In this document: positions 17,758 to 27,413 of the stretch, piece after piece
How the letters are laid out: every line of letters begins with the position of its first letter
Position numbering within the stretch: position 1 is the stretch's first letter
Position numbers and translations under genes: made by a program
Source: an uncultured Verrucomicrobiota bacterium
Lineage (GTDB): Bacteria; Verrucomicrobiota; Verrucomicrobiia; Palsa-1439
Direction: 5' to 3'
NCBI GenBank assembly: GCA_903825435.1
Contig: CAIKAP010000116.1
Span: forward strand, 1 to 33,722
DNA length: 33,722 nucleotides
The notes under the pieces: model-generated
Databases searched by the model: none
Seen by the model: only the letters and a program-made list of their open reading frames with translations
What the model was told of the DNA's origin: nothing

Positions 17758-19088
17758 TTACCTCCCAACCAGTCGCCGACGGTCTGCGCCAGCAACCACA
17801 AATTCAATCCGACAATAATCGCCGTCACAATCCACGCCAGCAGCTTCACCCACAACGGATTCACGAACTCGCCCATCCGTTTCCGGCTGCACGTGAACTG
17901 CACCAGCGGCACCACCGCGAACGGCAACTGCACGCTTAAAATCACCTGACTCAAAATCAACAGCCGGTAACTCCCCTTGTCGCCCTGCCACAAAATCACC
18001 AGCACCGCCGGAATAATCGCCGTCGTCCGCGTCAACAACCGCCGCATCCACGGCCTCAACCGCAGATGCAAAAAACCTTCCATCACGATTTGCCCCGCCA
18101 GCGTACCCGTCAACGTCGAACTCTGCCCCGACGCGATCAGCGCCACCGCGAACACCGTCGCCGCCGCGCCGCCGAGCAGCGGCACCAACGTCTTGTGCGC
18201 CTCATCGAGCGTCGTAATCACCACGCCGTTCCGGTAAAACACCGCCGCCGCCATCACCAGAATCGCCAGGTTCACAAAAAACGCCGCGTTCAGCGCGAAC
18301 AACGAATCAATCAAATTAAACTTGTTCGCCTGACGCAACCCCTCCGGCGAGCGGTCCACCTTCCGCGTCTGCACCAACGCCGAATGCAAATACAAATTAT
18401 GCGGCATCACCGTCGCCCCGAGAATCGCCATCGCGATATACAAATCCGACGGCGCATCCGGCGACGCGCGATGCCCCGACAACCGCGGCACAAACCCGCG
18501 CAACACACCGCCCCACTCCGGCCTCGACATCACGATCTCCACCAGATAACACGTCCCGATCGTCGCCACCAACGTCACCACCACCGCCTCGATCCACCGC
18601 ATCCCGCGATGTTCCAGCAACAAAATCAGCACCACATCGAACGCCATCAAAAAGACCGCCCACAACAACGGCATCCCCGTCAACAAATGCACACCAATCG
18701 CCCCGCCGAGCATCTCCGCCAAATCGCACGCCGCGATAGCGATCTCACAAAGCACCCACAAAAAAATCGTCACCGGCCTCGGATAAAAATCCCGGCAACA
18801 CTGCGCCAAATCACGCCCCGTCACAATCCCCAACCGCGCCGACAACGCCTGCAACAGCACCGCCATCAAATTCGACGCCACCAACACCCAGATCAACTGA
18901 TACCCGAACCGCGCACCGCCCTCGATATCCGTCGCCCAATTCCCCGGATCCATATAACCGACACAGACCAGATACGCCGGTCCCGAGAACGCCACCATCT
19001 TCCGCCAAAACCCGCGTCGCGACGCTGTTGGCACCGCGACAGAGCCGTGGATTTCCGGCAACGATTGATTGTGAGGCGCATCCTGCAT
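17754..19088 (-). CDS. mntH: Nramp-family divalent metal (Mn2+/Fe2+) transporter
   Basis: AFSGPAYLVCVGYMDPGNWATDIEGGARFGYQLIWVLVASNLMAVLLQ; ILGATVMPHNLYLHSALVQTR; 4-nt overlap with usp. Confidence 0.94.
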   Translation of the reverse strand: MQDAPHNQSLPEIHGSVAVPTASRRGFWRKMVAFSGPAYLVCVGYMDPGNWATDIEGGARFGYQLIWVLVASNLMAVLLQALSARLGIVTGRDLAQCCRDFYPRPVTIFLWVLCEIAIAACDLAEMLGGAIGVHLLTGMPLLWAVFLMAFDVVLILLLEHRGMRWIEAVVVTLVATIGTCYLVEIVMSRPEWGGVLRGFVPRLSGHRASPDAPSDLYIAMAILGATVMPHNLYLHSALVQTRKVDRSPEGLRQANKFNLIDSLFALNAAFFVNLAILVMAAAVFYRNGVVITTLDEAHKTLVPLLGGAAATVFAVALIASGQSSTLTGTLAGQIVMEGFLHLRLRPWMRRLLTRTTAIIPAVLVILWQGDKGSYRLLILSQVILSVQLPFAVVPLVQFTCSRKRMGEFVNPLWVKLLAWIVTAIIVGLNLWLLAQTVGDWLGGK

Positions 19089-19132
19089 TGCCGATACCGA
19101 TAGACCGCGTCGCCACCTTTTGCAACCCCGCG

Positions 19133-19372
19133 TTATGCTCCGGTTTTGTTCCGGCTATTCTGAGAGGTATGAAGCCATTGCTGGACGGCATGAACAACTT
19201 CGCTAGGGGCGGGCTTATTACACATGCCTTTGAGTTCAGACACCTGCCACTTATCATTTTGGTTCTTGACGATGCGAAGCGTGTACTCGCTATCCTTCAC
19301 TGTCACCCGGTAGATGTAGCCCCATATTTCCCGGATGTGCTTCACAAGGCGGAGGTAGCGAGCTATAGTTCA
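19133..19372 (-). pseudogene. Probable 5'-truncated hypothetical gene abutting the IS1380-like element
   Basis: Minus-frame (T)IARYLRLVKHIREIWGYIYRVTVKDSEYTLRIVKNQNDKWQVSELKGMCNKPAPSEVVHAVQQWLHTSQNSRNKTGA* opens right after a stop near the transposase gene; no good start. Confidence 0.4.
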
Positions 19373-19427
19373 ACCCCATAAACAAAGGCTTTCGTCGCTG
19401 TTGCAGTAACGAAAAACGGAGAATCCA

Positions 19428-20768
19428 ATGGGTGAAGGTAAAAAACAGGCTCTGCGAGTTAGTTTTGACGGACGTTTGCAGTTGGAATTTCATGGCGCGA
19501 ATATCACCTCCGATGCAGGCCTACTGGTGTACCGCGAACTGGATGACGCGCTGGAACTGACCACAAGGAGTGGTGGCCTGTTGGATGATTGGCGCACTGG
19601 GAAGAACACGCAACACTCACTGGTGGCGCTGCTGCGCCAGTCAATCTTTAGTCGTCTGGCGGGATACGAAGACACCAATGACGCGGAACGTCTCGCGATT
19701 GATCCCACCATGCGACAGGTCGTTGGTGGGCGAGCCAGCGAACGCAGCGCCGCCTCCACCAGCCAAATGAGTCGCTTCGAGACGGAGGTGTTGACGCAGC
19801 CGAGGAATCTGGCGGAGTTGACACGGCTGTCGGGAATCTGGATTGAGGAGTTACGGGAACGCCAATCCCTGCAGGAACTGATTCTGGACATGGATAGTTC
19901 GGTCAGTGAAACTTATGGCGAACAAGAAGGCACGGCGTACAACGGGCATTTCGACTGTACCTGCTACCATCCACTGTTCTGCTTCAATCAATTCGGCGAC
20001 GTGGAACGCGCCCTGTTGCGGGCAGGCAATGTCCATAGTGCTAAAGATTGGCGGAGCGTGTTGGAACCGATAGTGGCCCGCTATCGTCGCCAGAAGTTGC
20101 CACGCTACTTCCGAGCGGATGCGGCCTTTGCCAACCCGGAACTCTATGAGTTTCTGGAAGCCGAGGGCTACGAGTATGCCATCCGTCTGCCAGCCAATGA
20201 GGTGTTGCATCGAGAAATCGAGTCATTGTTGACTCGTCCGGTGGGGCGTCCCTCCAACGCGCCGGTGGTTTTGTATGCGGACTTTTTGTATCAGGCGCAG
20301 AGTTGGAAACGCACTCGCCGTGTGGTGGCGAAGGTGGAGTGGCACAAGGGCGAGTTGTTACCTCGCATTGGCTTCATCATCACCAACCTGACTCGGTCAG
20401 CGAAACAAGTAGTGCGGTTCTACAATCAACGTGGCACGGCTGAGCAGTGGATCAAGGAAGGCAAGAACGCCGTCAACTGGACCCGCTTGTCCTGTCACGG
20501 CTTTGCCGACAACCAAGTGAGATTGCAGCTATTTGTGTTGGCGTACAACTTGGGCAACTTTCTGCGTCAGGCCGTGCTGCCCAGAGCGGTGCGGCACTGG
20601 TCGCTGACGACGTTGAAGGAGAAACTCATCAAGATCGGCGCGAAGGTAGTGCGCCATGCGCGACAAGTGATCTTCCAGATGGCAGAGGTGGCAATTCCGC
20701 GTGAATTATTCAGAGCGATTCTGGAGCGGATTGTGCGGCTGAGGTTGCCGACAACGCGGACGGGTTGA
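19428..20768 (+). CDS. IS1380-family transposase
   Basis: FDGRLQLEFHGANITSDAGLLVYRELDDALELT...DMDSSVSETYGEQEGTAYNGHFDCTCYHPLFCFNQFGD...FRADAAFANPELYEFLEAEGYEYAIRLPAN. Confidence 0.9.
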   Translation: MGEGKKQALRVSFDGRLQLEFHGANITSDAGLLVYRELDDALELTTRSGGLLDDWRTGKNTQHSLVALLRQSIFSRLAGYEDTNDAERLAIDPTMRQVVGGRASERSAASTSQMSRFETEVLTQPRNLAELTRLSGIWIEELRERQSLQELILDMDSSVSETYGEQEGTAYNGHFDCTCYHPLFCFNQFGDVERALLRAGNVHSAKDWRSVLEPIVARYRRQKLPRYFRADAAFANPELYEFLEAEGYEYAIRLPANEVLHREIESLLTRPVGRPSNAPVVLYADFLYQAQSWKRTRRVVAKVEWHKGELLPRIGFIITNLTRSAKQVVRFYNQRGTAEQWIKEGKNAVNWTRLSCHGFADNQVRLQLFVLAYNLGNFLRQAVLPRAVRHWSLTTLKEKLIKIGAKVVRHARQVIFQMAEVAIPRELFRAILERIVRLRLPTTRTG

Positions 20769-20942
20769 TGTCGACAGAATGAAATAGCTGCAAAGTGTGC
20801 GTGACGATGGAAGGATTGTGCCGATGAGTGGTCGAAATTCACTGCGGAGTCTGTTGGCGGGCAGAATAACGTGATCCGAGTCAACAAGTCAGGTCGTGGG
20901 ATGGGAAAAATTAAACTTGTGAACAACCCAAGGGAGAATAAA

Positions 20943-21131
20943 ATGACAACAAAGGAACCTAAACAGCCAGCGATGGTCGCCAGCACAGGTCATATGGGAA
21001 ATGTCAGATTAACGCTAGTCGATGTCACGACGGTCGCGTTCCTGCGCCGGTTCGATCAACTTGGTGCTGTCAAATGGGACGCTGAATTGCCGCACTCTGT
21101 TCCGGGCAAAGAGCCAAACGGATTCGTCTGA
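20943..21131 (+). CDS. Small hypothetical protein preceding the Sel1/zinc-finger protein
   Basis: MTTKEPKQPAMVASTGHMGNVRLTLVDVTTVAFLRRFDQLGAVKWDAELPHSVPGKEPNGFV*; GGGAGAA upstream; TGATG overlap with the next ORF. Confidence 0.5.
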   Translation: MTTKEPKQPAMVASTGHMGNVRLTLVDVTTVAFLRRFDQLGAVKWDAELPHSVPGKEPNGFV

Positions 21132-23140
21132 TGAATACATTTATTCGTACAGCCCTCAATACTGCGACGCAATACAAGGTGCCCGCCATTATCGTGCTCT
21201 TGTGCATTACTGTGGTCAGTGCGCGCGCCGAAGAAATAATGTTCATTCGAGACGCAAAGCGCCTATACAACATGATCGGAAATCCGAACTATGATTTGGC
21301 CGACCAGGGTCACGCCTTCGGAGTTCTCGAAAGTAGGGCGAGCGGATATGACAATGCGGACCAGGACGCGGTTTACTATTTGGCGGAGTGCTACGTTACC
21401 GGAAAGACGGGTGAGGGCGGACCAGACTTTGCCCGCAATCGCAAAGGATTCCCTCCAAATCGACCGGAAGCTTATAAGCTTGCAGTTCCTTTGTATGAAA
21501 GAGCCGCCGACCATAACCACCTCCCGTCGCTCGTGAAGCTCGCGGGGCTATATGCCGACGGCCAATATGTTCCAAAAGATTTAGATAAATCCATGACCTA
21601 CTTGGTCCGAGCAGTACAACTGCGAGATAAGGCTGCATTAACGAAGCTTTCTGAGCTTTACTCAGAAGGATTTCGGGGGGTTGACAATCAAGCACGGAGA
21701 TTCTCACTGGTTGAATTACTTGCTAACAATGGCTTCCCGCTGGCTCAGTTGGAGGTGTCACAGGCGTTAATTTCGCAGAACACGAAAGAAGCCTTTGATA
21801 AGGCAAAGCACTTTCTGGTTCCGCTAGCCCAAAACGGAAACACCAATGCAGCCGCCTTGCTGGAAAACATTGCGCGCAAAGAAGACGCCCAGAAAGCGGA
21901 ATACGAAGCATCCTTACGCAAAGACCAAATGGCCAAGGAAGAAGCCGAACAGCACTTGCGAGAACAACAGGGAGCGAAACAGAAGGAATTAGAAGAAGAA
22001 GCATTACACCATAAGCAATTGGTGAAGCAGACAACGGCTGATGCAGAAGTAGCCAAGAGAACATCAGCAAAGGCGGATCTATTCAGCTATTTGGGTTGGT
22101 TCCTGTTCCTCACAAGTCTGGTGTTAGCGATACCGGGTACCATTTTAGGATTCAGAAGGAAGATTGTCATCTATGACGCCAAAACTGATTTGTACCATAC
22201 GTGGATAATTATCTTTAGCTTCATACTGTGCGGCTTCGGATTCGCTAATTCACAATGGGTTGGGTGGACCCTGTTGTCTTTAGGCATTATTTGTCTATTG
22301 TTGTCCGTTCTGCGGTCATTTCGAGCGAACCAATCTGTTGGAAAGGTCATTCTCGCCATGCCCACAAAGTTTGTTCTATTGGTGGCGATAGCGATCTGTG
22401 GGGTGATTGCGGTTGGAGGCGCCTTAGCAGCAGCTCAGGGGGTAAAAGACAAGAAGTATAAAGAGGCTGCTGGCGCGGCGGCGGTCGGGGCTGCTGGAGC
22501 CGGCGGATTCTATTTCCTCAACAAGTTCATCAATACTCTCATCACTACAGATACCGCAGTGCAAGGCAACATGCCTGAACCACCAATTATCGCGGATGTA
22601 TCTTCGAACACTAGCCAGACGAAGACAGCGGTTACCACTTCCACATCTAATCCCAGCACTCCTCCGAGTCACAACTCTGAAGAGCAATCTAGGAGTGGAG
22701 GTGGGGGAGTGCTTGCGGCACTTGGAACTGTATTTGCGGCAGCCCTTGCGGCAGAAGCCATGGAACAACATTCCGCAAAGTGTTACTGTAAGTATTGTGG
22801 TCAGAGCTTTACCACCCTTTCAAACCTAACTTCGAACTGCTGCTCAAGAAATCCACGGGGGTCTGGTGAGCGTCATGCCCCGTATTGTGGCATTGAGAAG
22901 TCCCCATACCACTGTCAGTATTGTGGCCAAAGTTTTACCACCCTTGCTAATTTAACCTCGAACTGTTGCTCAAGAAATCCGCAGGGGTCTGGTGAGCGTC
23001 ATGCCCCATACGAGGGCCGTGATCAATCCCCATATCACTGTCAGTATTGTGGTCAGAGTTTTACCACCCTTTCAAACTTAACCTCGAACTGCTGCTCAAG
23101 GAATCCACGGGGTTCTGGTGCGCGTCATGCCCCCATGTGA
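21131..23140 (+). CDS. Secreted/membrane Sel1-repeat protein with coiled coil, several TM helices and three C-terminal tandem zinc-finger-like repeats
   Basis: Signal-like N-terminus; Sel1/TPR-like repeats; Glu/Lys-rich coiled coil; hydrophobic helices; 3x CxYCGQSFTTLxNLTSNCCSRNPxGSGxRHAP. Confidence 0.75.
   Translation: MNTFIRTALNTATQYKVPAIIVLLCITVVSARAEEIMFIRDAKRLYNMIGNPNYDLADQGHAFGVLESRASGYDNADQDAVYYLAECYVTGKTGEGGPDFARNRKGFPPNRPEAYKLAVPLYERAADHNHLPSLVKLAGLYADGQYVPKDLDKSMTYLVRAVQLRDKAALTKLSELYSEGFRGVDNQARRFSLVELLANNGFPLAQLEVSQALISQNTKEAFDKAKHFLVPLAQNGNTNAAALLENIARKEDAQKAEYEASLRKDQMAKEEAEQHLREQQGAKQKELEEEALHHKQLVKQTTADAEVAKRTSAKADLFSYLGWFLFLTSLVLAIPGTILGFRRKIVIYDAKTDLYHTWIIIFSFILCGFGFANSQWVGWTLLSLGIICLLLSVLRSFRANQSVGKVILAMPTKFVLLVAIAICGVIAVGGALAAAQGVKDKKYKEAAGAAAVGAAGAGGFYFLNKFINTLITTDTAVQGNMPEPPIIADVSSNTSQTKTAVTTSTSNPSTPPSHNSEEQSRSGGGGVLAALGTVFAAALAAEAMEQHSAKCYCKYCGQSFTTLSNLTSNCCSRNPRGSGERHAPYCGIEKSPYHCQYCGQSFTTLANLTSNCCSRNPQGSGERHAPYEGRDQSPYHCQYCGQSFTTLSNLTSNCCSRNPRGSGARHAPM
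22787..23138 (+). repeat. Three tandem coding repeats, exact 126-bp (42-aa) period
   Basis: TGT(A/C)AGTATTGTGG starts at 22787, 22913 and 23039; DNA nearly identical between units. Confidence 0.92.
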
Positions 23141-23180
23141 TGACAGAGAGAGGAGTCCCAAGTTGCTGTAATCATCTGCA

Positions 23181-24722
23181 ATGACCATTATGCACCCGCT
23201 TTCCAAATCCAAACTCCTTGCCTACCGGCAGTGTCCCAAACGACTATGGCTCGAAGTCCATCAGCCTGCGTTGCGGGAAGATTCGGCAGCCACTCAGGCA
23301 AGATTTCAAGCGGGCTACCAGGTCGGTGACATTGCGAAGCGCATTTATGACCCCGAGGGGAAAGGAGCCATCATTGACGTGGAGACTGAGGGCTTTGATG
23401 GTGCATTTGTGCGCACTGCGAAATTGCTGGCCGATTCCCGGTGGCCTGTATTTGAGGCGGCCTTTAGGGCGAACGGGGCGTTGGCGTTTGCGGATGTAAT
23501 GCTGCCGGAGTTTGAAAACGGTCAACGTATGTGGAAAATGGTCGAAGTTAAATCTTCTACCTCCGTTAAGGATTATCATCGGGATGACATTGCGGTGCAG
23601 ACATTCGTGGCGCAGTTCGCTGGGGTGAAATTGAAGTCGATCGCATTGGCGCATATTGACAACTCGTGGGTTTATCCGGGCAATCAAGACTATCGAGGAT
23701 TGTTAATTGAAAACGACCTCACGGCAGAAACGTTTGCTCGATCAGAAGAGGTCAAAGGCTGGATTGCTGAGGCTCAGAGGATTGTCGCCCAGCCCGCCGA
23801 ACCCGAAATTGCCGTCGGTGACCAATGCTACTCTCCTTTTGAATGCGGGTTTTGCGACTATTGCAACCGCGATAATCCGCAGCCGGAGTATCCAATTCAC
23901 TGGCTACCGCGTTTTTCCGCTGCGAAGCGTGAGCAGCTTGCTGAACAGGGCGTGGATGATCTGCGAGGTGTACCGGATGACTTGCTCAGTGAAAAACAAT
24001 CCTTGGTCAAAGAACACACGCTGGCCAATACAGTATTCTTTGATGCCGCTGGCGCCGCCGGCGACCTCGCACCTTACGGTTTCCCTGGGTATTTTCTCGA
24101 TTTCGAGACCATCCAGTTTGCTGTGCCCATCTGGAAAGGCACTCGCCCCTATCAAATAATTACTTTCCAGTTCAGCCTCCACACCCTTGATGAATCCGGC
24201 CACCTTTCACATACCGCGTTTCTTGATCTCTCCGGTAATGACCCGTCCGAGCGTCTCGCCAAGGCGTTGATCACGGCCTGCGGCGAGAACGGTCCCGTAT
24301 TCGTCTATAATGCGGCATTTGAGCCAACTCGTATCGGCGAGCTGGCCGAGCGTTACCCTGATTTAGCCCAGGCGCTGCTGCGCATTAACACACGAGTTGT
24401 TGACCTCCTTCCGATTGCACGTAGCCGGTACTATCACCCCAGCCAACAGGGGAGTTGGAGCCTCAAGGCGGTGCTGCCCGCCGTAGTGCCTGAATTAAGT
24501 TACAACAATCTCAACGGCGTGGCTGATGGTGGAATGGCCATGGACGCATTCTGCGAAGCAATACAACCCGTTACCAGCGAAGCGCGAAAAAACGAAATCG
24601 AGAAGCAGCTTCTCGCGTATTGCCGGCTTGATACGTTTGCCACGGTGCGGCTGTGGCAATTTTTCTTCTGGACGCAATGGGTCTCCGGTGCAACAATGAT
24701 TGCCGTGAGCTGGCTGGAGTAA
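23181..24722 (+). CDS. DUF2779-type protein: Cas4-like PD-(D/E)XK region + Cys cluster + DnaQ-like exonuclease
   Basis: LSKSKLLAYRQCPKRLWLE; ADVMLPEF...WKMVEVKSSTSVKDYHRDDIAVQTFV; CYSPFECGFCDYC; YFLDFETIQFAVPIW; FVYNAAFEPTRI; CRLDTFATVRLW. Confidence 0.82.
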   Translation: MTIMHPLSKSKLLAYRQCPKRLWLEVHQPALREDSAATQARFQAGYQVGDIAKRIYDPEGKGAIIDVETEGFDGAFVRTAKLLADSRWPVFEAAFRANGALAFADVMLPEFENGQRMWKMVEVKSSTSVKDYHRDDIAVQTFVAQFAGVKLKSIALAHIDNSWVYPGNQDYRGLLIENDLTAETFARSEEVKGWIAEAQRIVAQPAEPEIAVGDQCYSPFECGFCDYCNRDNPQPEYPIHWLPRFSAAKREQLAEQGVDDLRGVPDDLLSEKQSLVKEHTLANTVFFDAAGAAGDLAPYGFPGYFLDFETIQFAVPIWKGTRPYQIITFQFSLHTLDESGHLSHTAFLDLSGNDPSERLAKALITACGENGPVFVYNAAFEPTRIGELAERYPDLAQALLRINTRVVDLLPIARSRYYHPSQQGSWSLKAVLPAVVPELSYNNLNGVADGGMAMDAFCEAIQPVTSEARKNEIEKQLLAYCRLDTFATVRLWQFFFWTQWVSGATMIAVSWLE

Positions 24723-24843
24723 TATCAATGACGCTACAAATATCAGTACAACTAAGACATGTTGAAAGTCATCCCACTGTAGCACCTCTTCGCCGCCGGT
24801 GCCGTCTCGATTGAGATTCGCCCATTCACTGAAAGGAAACTCC

Positions 24844-27189
24844 ATGAGCTATCTCAACAACACCATCTCCGTTCCCAAGCCAATCACTGTCACGCTCAAG
24901 CAGGTCGCCGCATGGGATCTTGAGCATCTTAACGCCCCATGCGAGATCAAGGCGGGCGTGCCAGCGCTCCAGCGCGGCCTCGTCTGGAGTCCACGGCAAG
25001 TCGAGTTTTTGTGGGATTCCATCCTGCGGGGCTTTCCCATCGGGAGTCTGGTAGTGAGCAAACAGATGGACAGTCAGAAGCGTAGAGGCGACAAGTCGGG
25101 TATTACCCACCACTTGCTCGACGGTCAGCAACGGGCCAACGCCATTACCCTGGGGTTTCACGACCCATTCGCTCGAAACGATGTCAAGGTCAGAGACAAC
25201 AAGTCCGAGTCAATCCTATGGTTGGATCTCGCACCACCAACGACCAGTTGCCCCGGCTCTCAGTTTCCCCCCAACAGCACCCGCGAGTTCTTAAACAGCA
25301 CCCGCGAATTCTTAACCCGTGTCACAACTCTGGCACATCCTTGGGGCTATCGAGCCGATGACAACGCATTACCACTGAGCGCGGCGGACGCCAGAGCTGG
25401 AATCAAATCAGAATATGAAGGGAGAGCTAGCCCTTTAGGAAAACCTTCCTCACTGCAGCTCTTTCCCAGATGGAGCAATGCGCCTGTTCCCCTGTCATGG
25501 CTTCTTGTCGCAATCGAAGATGGAAAAGATGAGAATGGGCAAGACCAATTCAGGGAAAAGCAGGATTTCTGGGGCATTGTTAAAGGAAGGTTGAAGCAAG
25601 AGGCGGCGGAACGCAGATGGCCAAAGCTGGCTCTCGAAGTCTTGCAGCAACTGTCTGACACATCGAGCCTCAATCAGATTTACCATGGGGTTCTCCGTGC
25701 GGTGCAGACGCCGCTTGTGATCCTAGAGGCACCCGAGGAACTTCTCGCGACCTCACGGCAGGAAAAGTCCAACAACGATGAGAACGCAGAGAATATCGCA
25801 AGTATCGAGCATCTCTTTAATCGGCTGAATCGACTTGGTACCCCCTTAGATGGTGAAGAACTCGCTTACTCAATGATCAAAGCCAATTGGCCGGATGTAG
25901 CGGATGTGATCGACGCCGTGTCAACACGCCGAGTTCCCGCCTCCCACTTGGTTTCACTAGGGGTCCGTGCCTCCATCACCGATTCTCGGAGCGGCAAACT
26001 TGCGCGAGGAATGACAATTCCGCGCCTGCGCGCCATCGCCAAGGCAGTCCCTCCTAATGAAGGGGAAGTAGCCTCGTCCGCATTCGAGCATCGCCGCCAG
26101 ATTGAGGAGTTTATTGGAAAGCAGGACAGCAGCGTTGGCGCAGTGGGAAAAGACCGTTTAGCTAGGGCTTGCGGCAAGGTGGACAAGTGGCTGGTCTTTG
26201 ATCGAGACAATTCTCCCAATGGCCTCCCACCGGTACTTTTATCCAGCTTCGCACGTGGAAGTTCTGATATCTACCTATTCCTCCTTCGTATCGCCGATCA
26301 ACTCGGAACACGCGATCCCGCTCAGGATAGCGAGTGGAATAGTCTGTTACCAGGTCTCGCAACTCTTATTCATTGGTTTACTAGGGATGACAAACTTACA
26401 ATTGCTGATTTGCTCTTGGCGAGTACTGCTCGGGAGATTTCCCCTCAGAATGTCCGCGACGGGATCACAGAAGCGATTGAGAAAGATCTGATTGTTATGC
26501 CACGCCATCCAGATGAGTTGGAAAAGTTTATCAAATTTCCGGACGGCAAGCATTTAATGGACTGGGAATGGTGGAAGTCGCTGATCGAAGCTGCACCAGA
26601 AGAGGAACGCGCCAAACTTCAAAATACTTGGAAGCCATTTCTTAAACGCACGGCGTGGGGAAAAGAGCTGCTTCTGTATGGCCAGAGAAGCTACTTGGAC
26701 AGACAATTCAATGATTATGACCCATCAAGAAAGGATCTCTGGGAGAATCACAACCGGCCGTGGGATTTCGATCACATTCATGCCGTATTTTATTTCTGGG
26801 GTAAGCAGGGCGCCTATGCGCATTTCTGTCGCGAATGGGGCGATTGCATCGGCAATCTGCGTGCATGGCCTTTCGAGGAGAACCGTTCGTACCAGACAGA
26901 TACAGCGAAAGAGAAGCTCAGCGGCAAGCCCAATGAGATGAAGTGGAGTTTGATCGAATCGGAAGCCGAACTGGAGGCTTTCTCACAACGTCACGACACG
27001 CGATTCAAACCTGCAGACGCGCGTGCTTTGGCGGAAGCGATCAAAACCCGATTCATTAGGATTTACAGAGATTGGTACAACTCGACTGGAATGAGTCTCA
27101 TTCTATTACGAAAACCCTCATTAATGTCGCCGGGATCAACCCCGCAACTTGAGGTTACCACTGACTCCAGCCTGTTGAACAATAAATGA
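24844..27189 (+). CDS. DUF262 + HNH (DUF1524-like) protein, GmrSD / Type IV restriction-like
   Basis: N-terminus VPALQRGLVWSPRQVEFLWDSILRGFPIGSLVVSK...HHLLDGQQRANAITLGF; C-terminus RPWDFDHIHAVFYF...GDCIGNLRAWPFEENRSYQ. Confidence 0.85.
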   Translation: MSYLNNTISVPKPITVTLKQVAAWDLEHLNAPCEIKAGVPALQRGLVWSPRQVEFLWDSILRGFPIGSLVVSKQMDSQKRRGDKSGITHHLLDGQQRANAITLGFHDPFARNDVKVRDNKSESILWLDLAPPTTSCPGSQFPPNSTREFLNSTREFLTRVTTLAHPWGYRADDNALPLSAADARAGIKSEYEGRASPLGKPSSLQLFPRWSNAPVPLSWLLVAIEDGKDENGQDQFREKQDFWGIVKGRLKQEAAERRWPKLALEVLQQLSDTSSLNQIYHGVLRAVQTPLVILEAPEELLATSRQEKSNNDENAENIASIEHLFNRLNRLGTPLDGEELAYSMIKANWPDVADVIDAVSTRRVPASHLVSLGVRASITDSRSGKLARGMTIPRLRAIAKAVPPNEGEVASSAFEHRRQIEEFIGKQDSSVGAVGKDRLARACGKVDKWLVFDRDNSPNGLPPVLLSSFARGSSDIYLFLLRIADQLGTRDPAQDSEWNSLLPGLATLIHWFTRDDKLTIADLLLASTAREISPQNVRDGITEAIEKDLIVMPRHPDELEKFIKFPDGKHLMDWEWWKSLIEAAPEEERAKLQNTWKPFLKRTAWGKELLLYGQRSYLDRQFNDYDPSRKDLWENHNRPWDFDHIHAVFYFWGKQGAYAHFCREWGDCIGNLRAWPFEENRSYQTDTAKEKLSGKPNEMKWSLIESEAELEAFSQRHDTRFKPADARALAEAIKTRFIRIYRDWYNSTGMSLILLRKPSLMSPGSTPQLEVTTDSSLLNNK

Positions 27190-27206
27190 CATCGGAAAGG
27201 AAAACT

Positions 27207-27410
27207 ATGCCTGCTAACCCCAAACATCGCGAGCACGTTCGCGCATCCGCCAATGAGAAGGACAAAGACGGTCAGCCGCCATTGAATTATGCCGCAGCCT
27301 ACGGAGACAACGATCTCGCCAAACGGTTGCTGGCTACATGTTGTGCATGTGAACTGAAGTCCCTCAGACAGCTTCGTGTTGATGTTGTCGTAAATGTTGG
27401 GCATGAGTGA
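27207..27410 (+). pseudogene. Truncated ankyrin-repeat-like ORF
   Basis: ANEKDKDGQPPLNYAAAYGDNDLAKRLLA resembles one ankyrin repeat; then unrelated residues and a stop. AAGGA upstream of ATG. Confidence 0.45.
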
Positions 27411-27413
27411 AGG

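Noticed and set aside
18066-19103. 345-aa plus-strand ORF rich in Arg/His/Gln
   Set aside because: Antisense shadow of mntH; composition typical of the reverse strand of a GC3-rich gene.
19340-20942. Terminal inverted repeats of the IS1380-like element
   Set aside because: No convincing inverted pair found by eye on either side of the transposase gene; exact IS boundaries left undefined.
22787-23138. CRISPR-like array
   Set aside because: The three repeats are coding, 126 bp long with no unique spacers; they are protein zinc-finger repeats.
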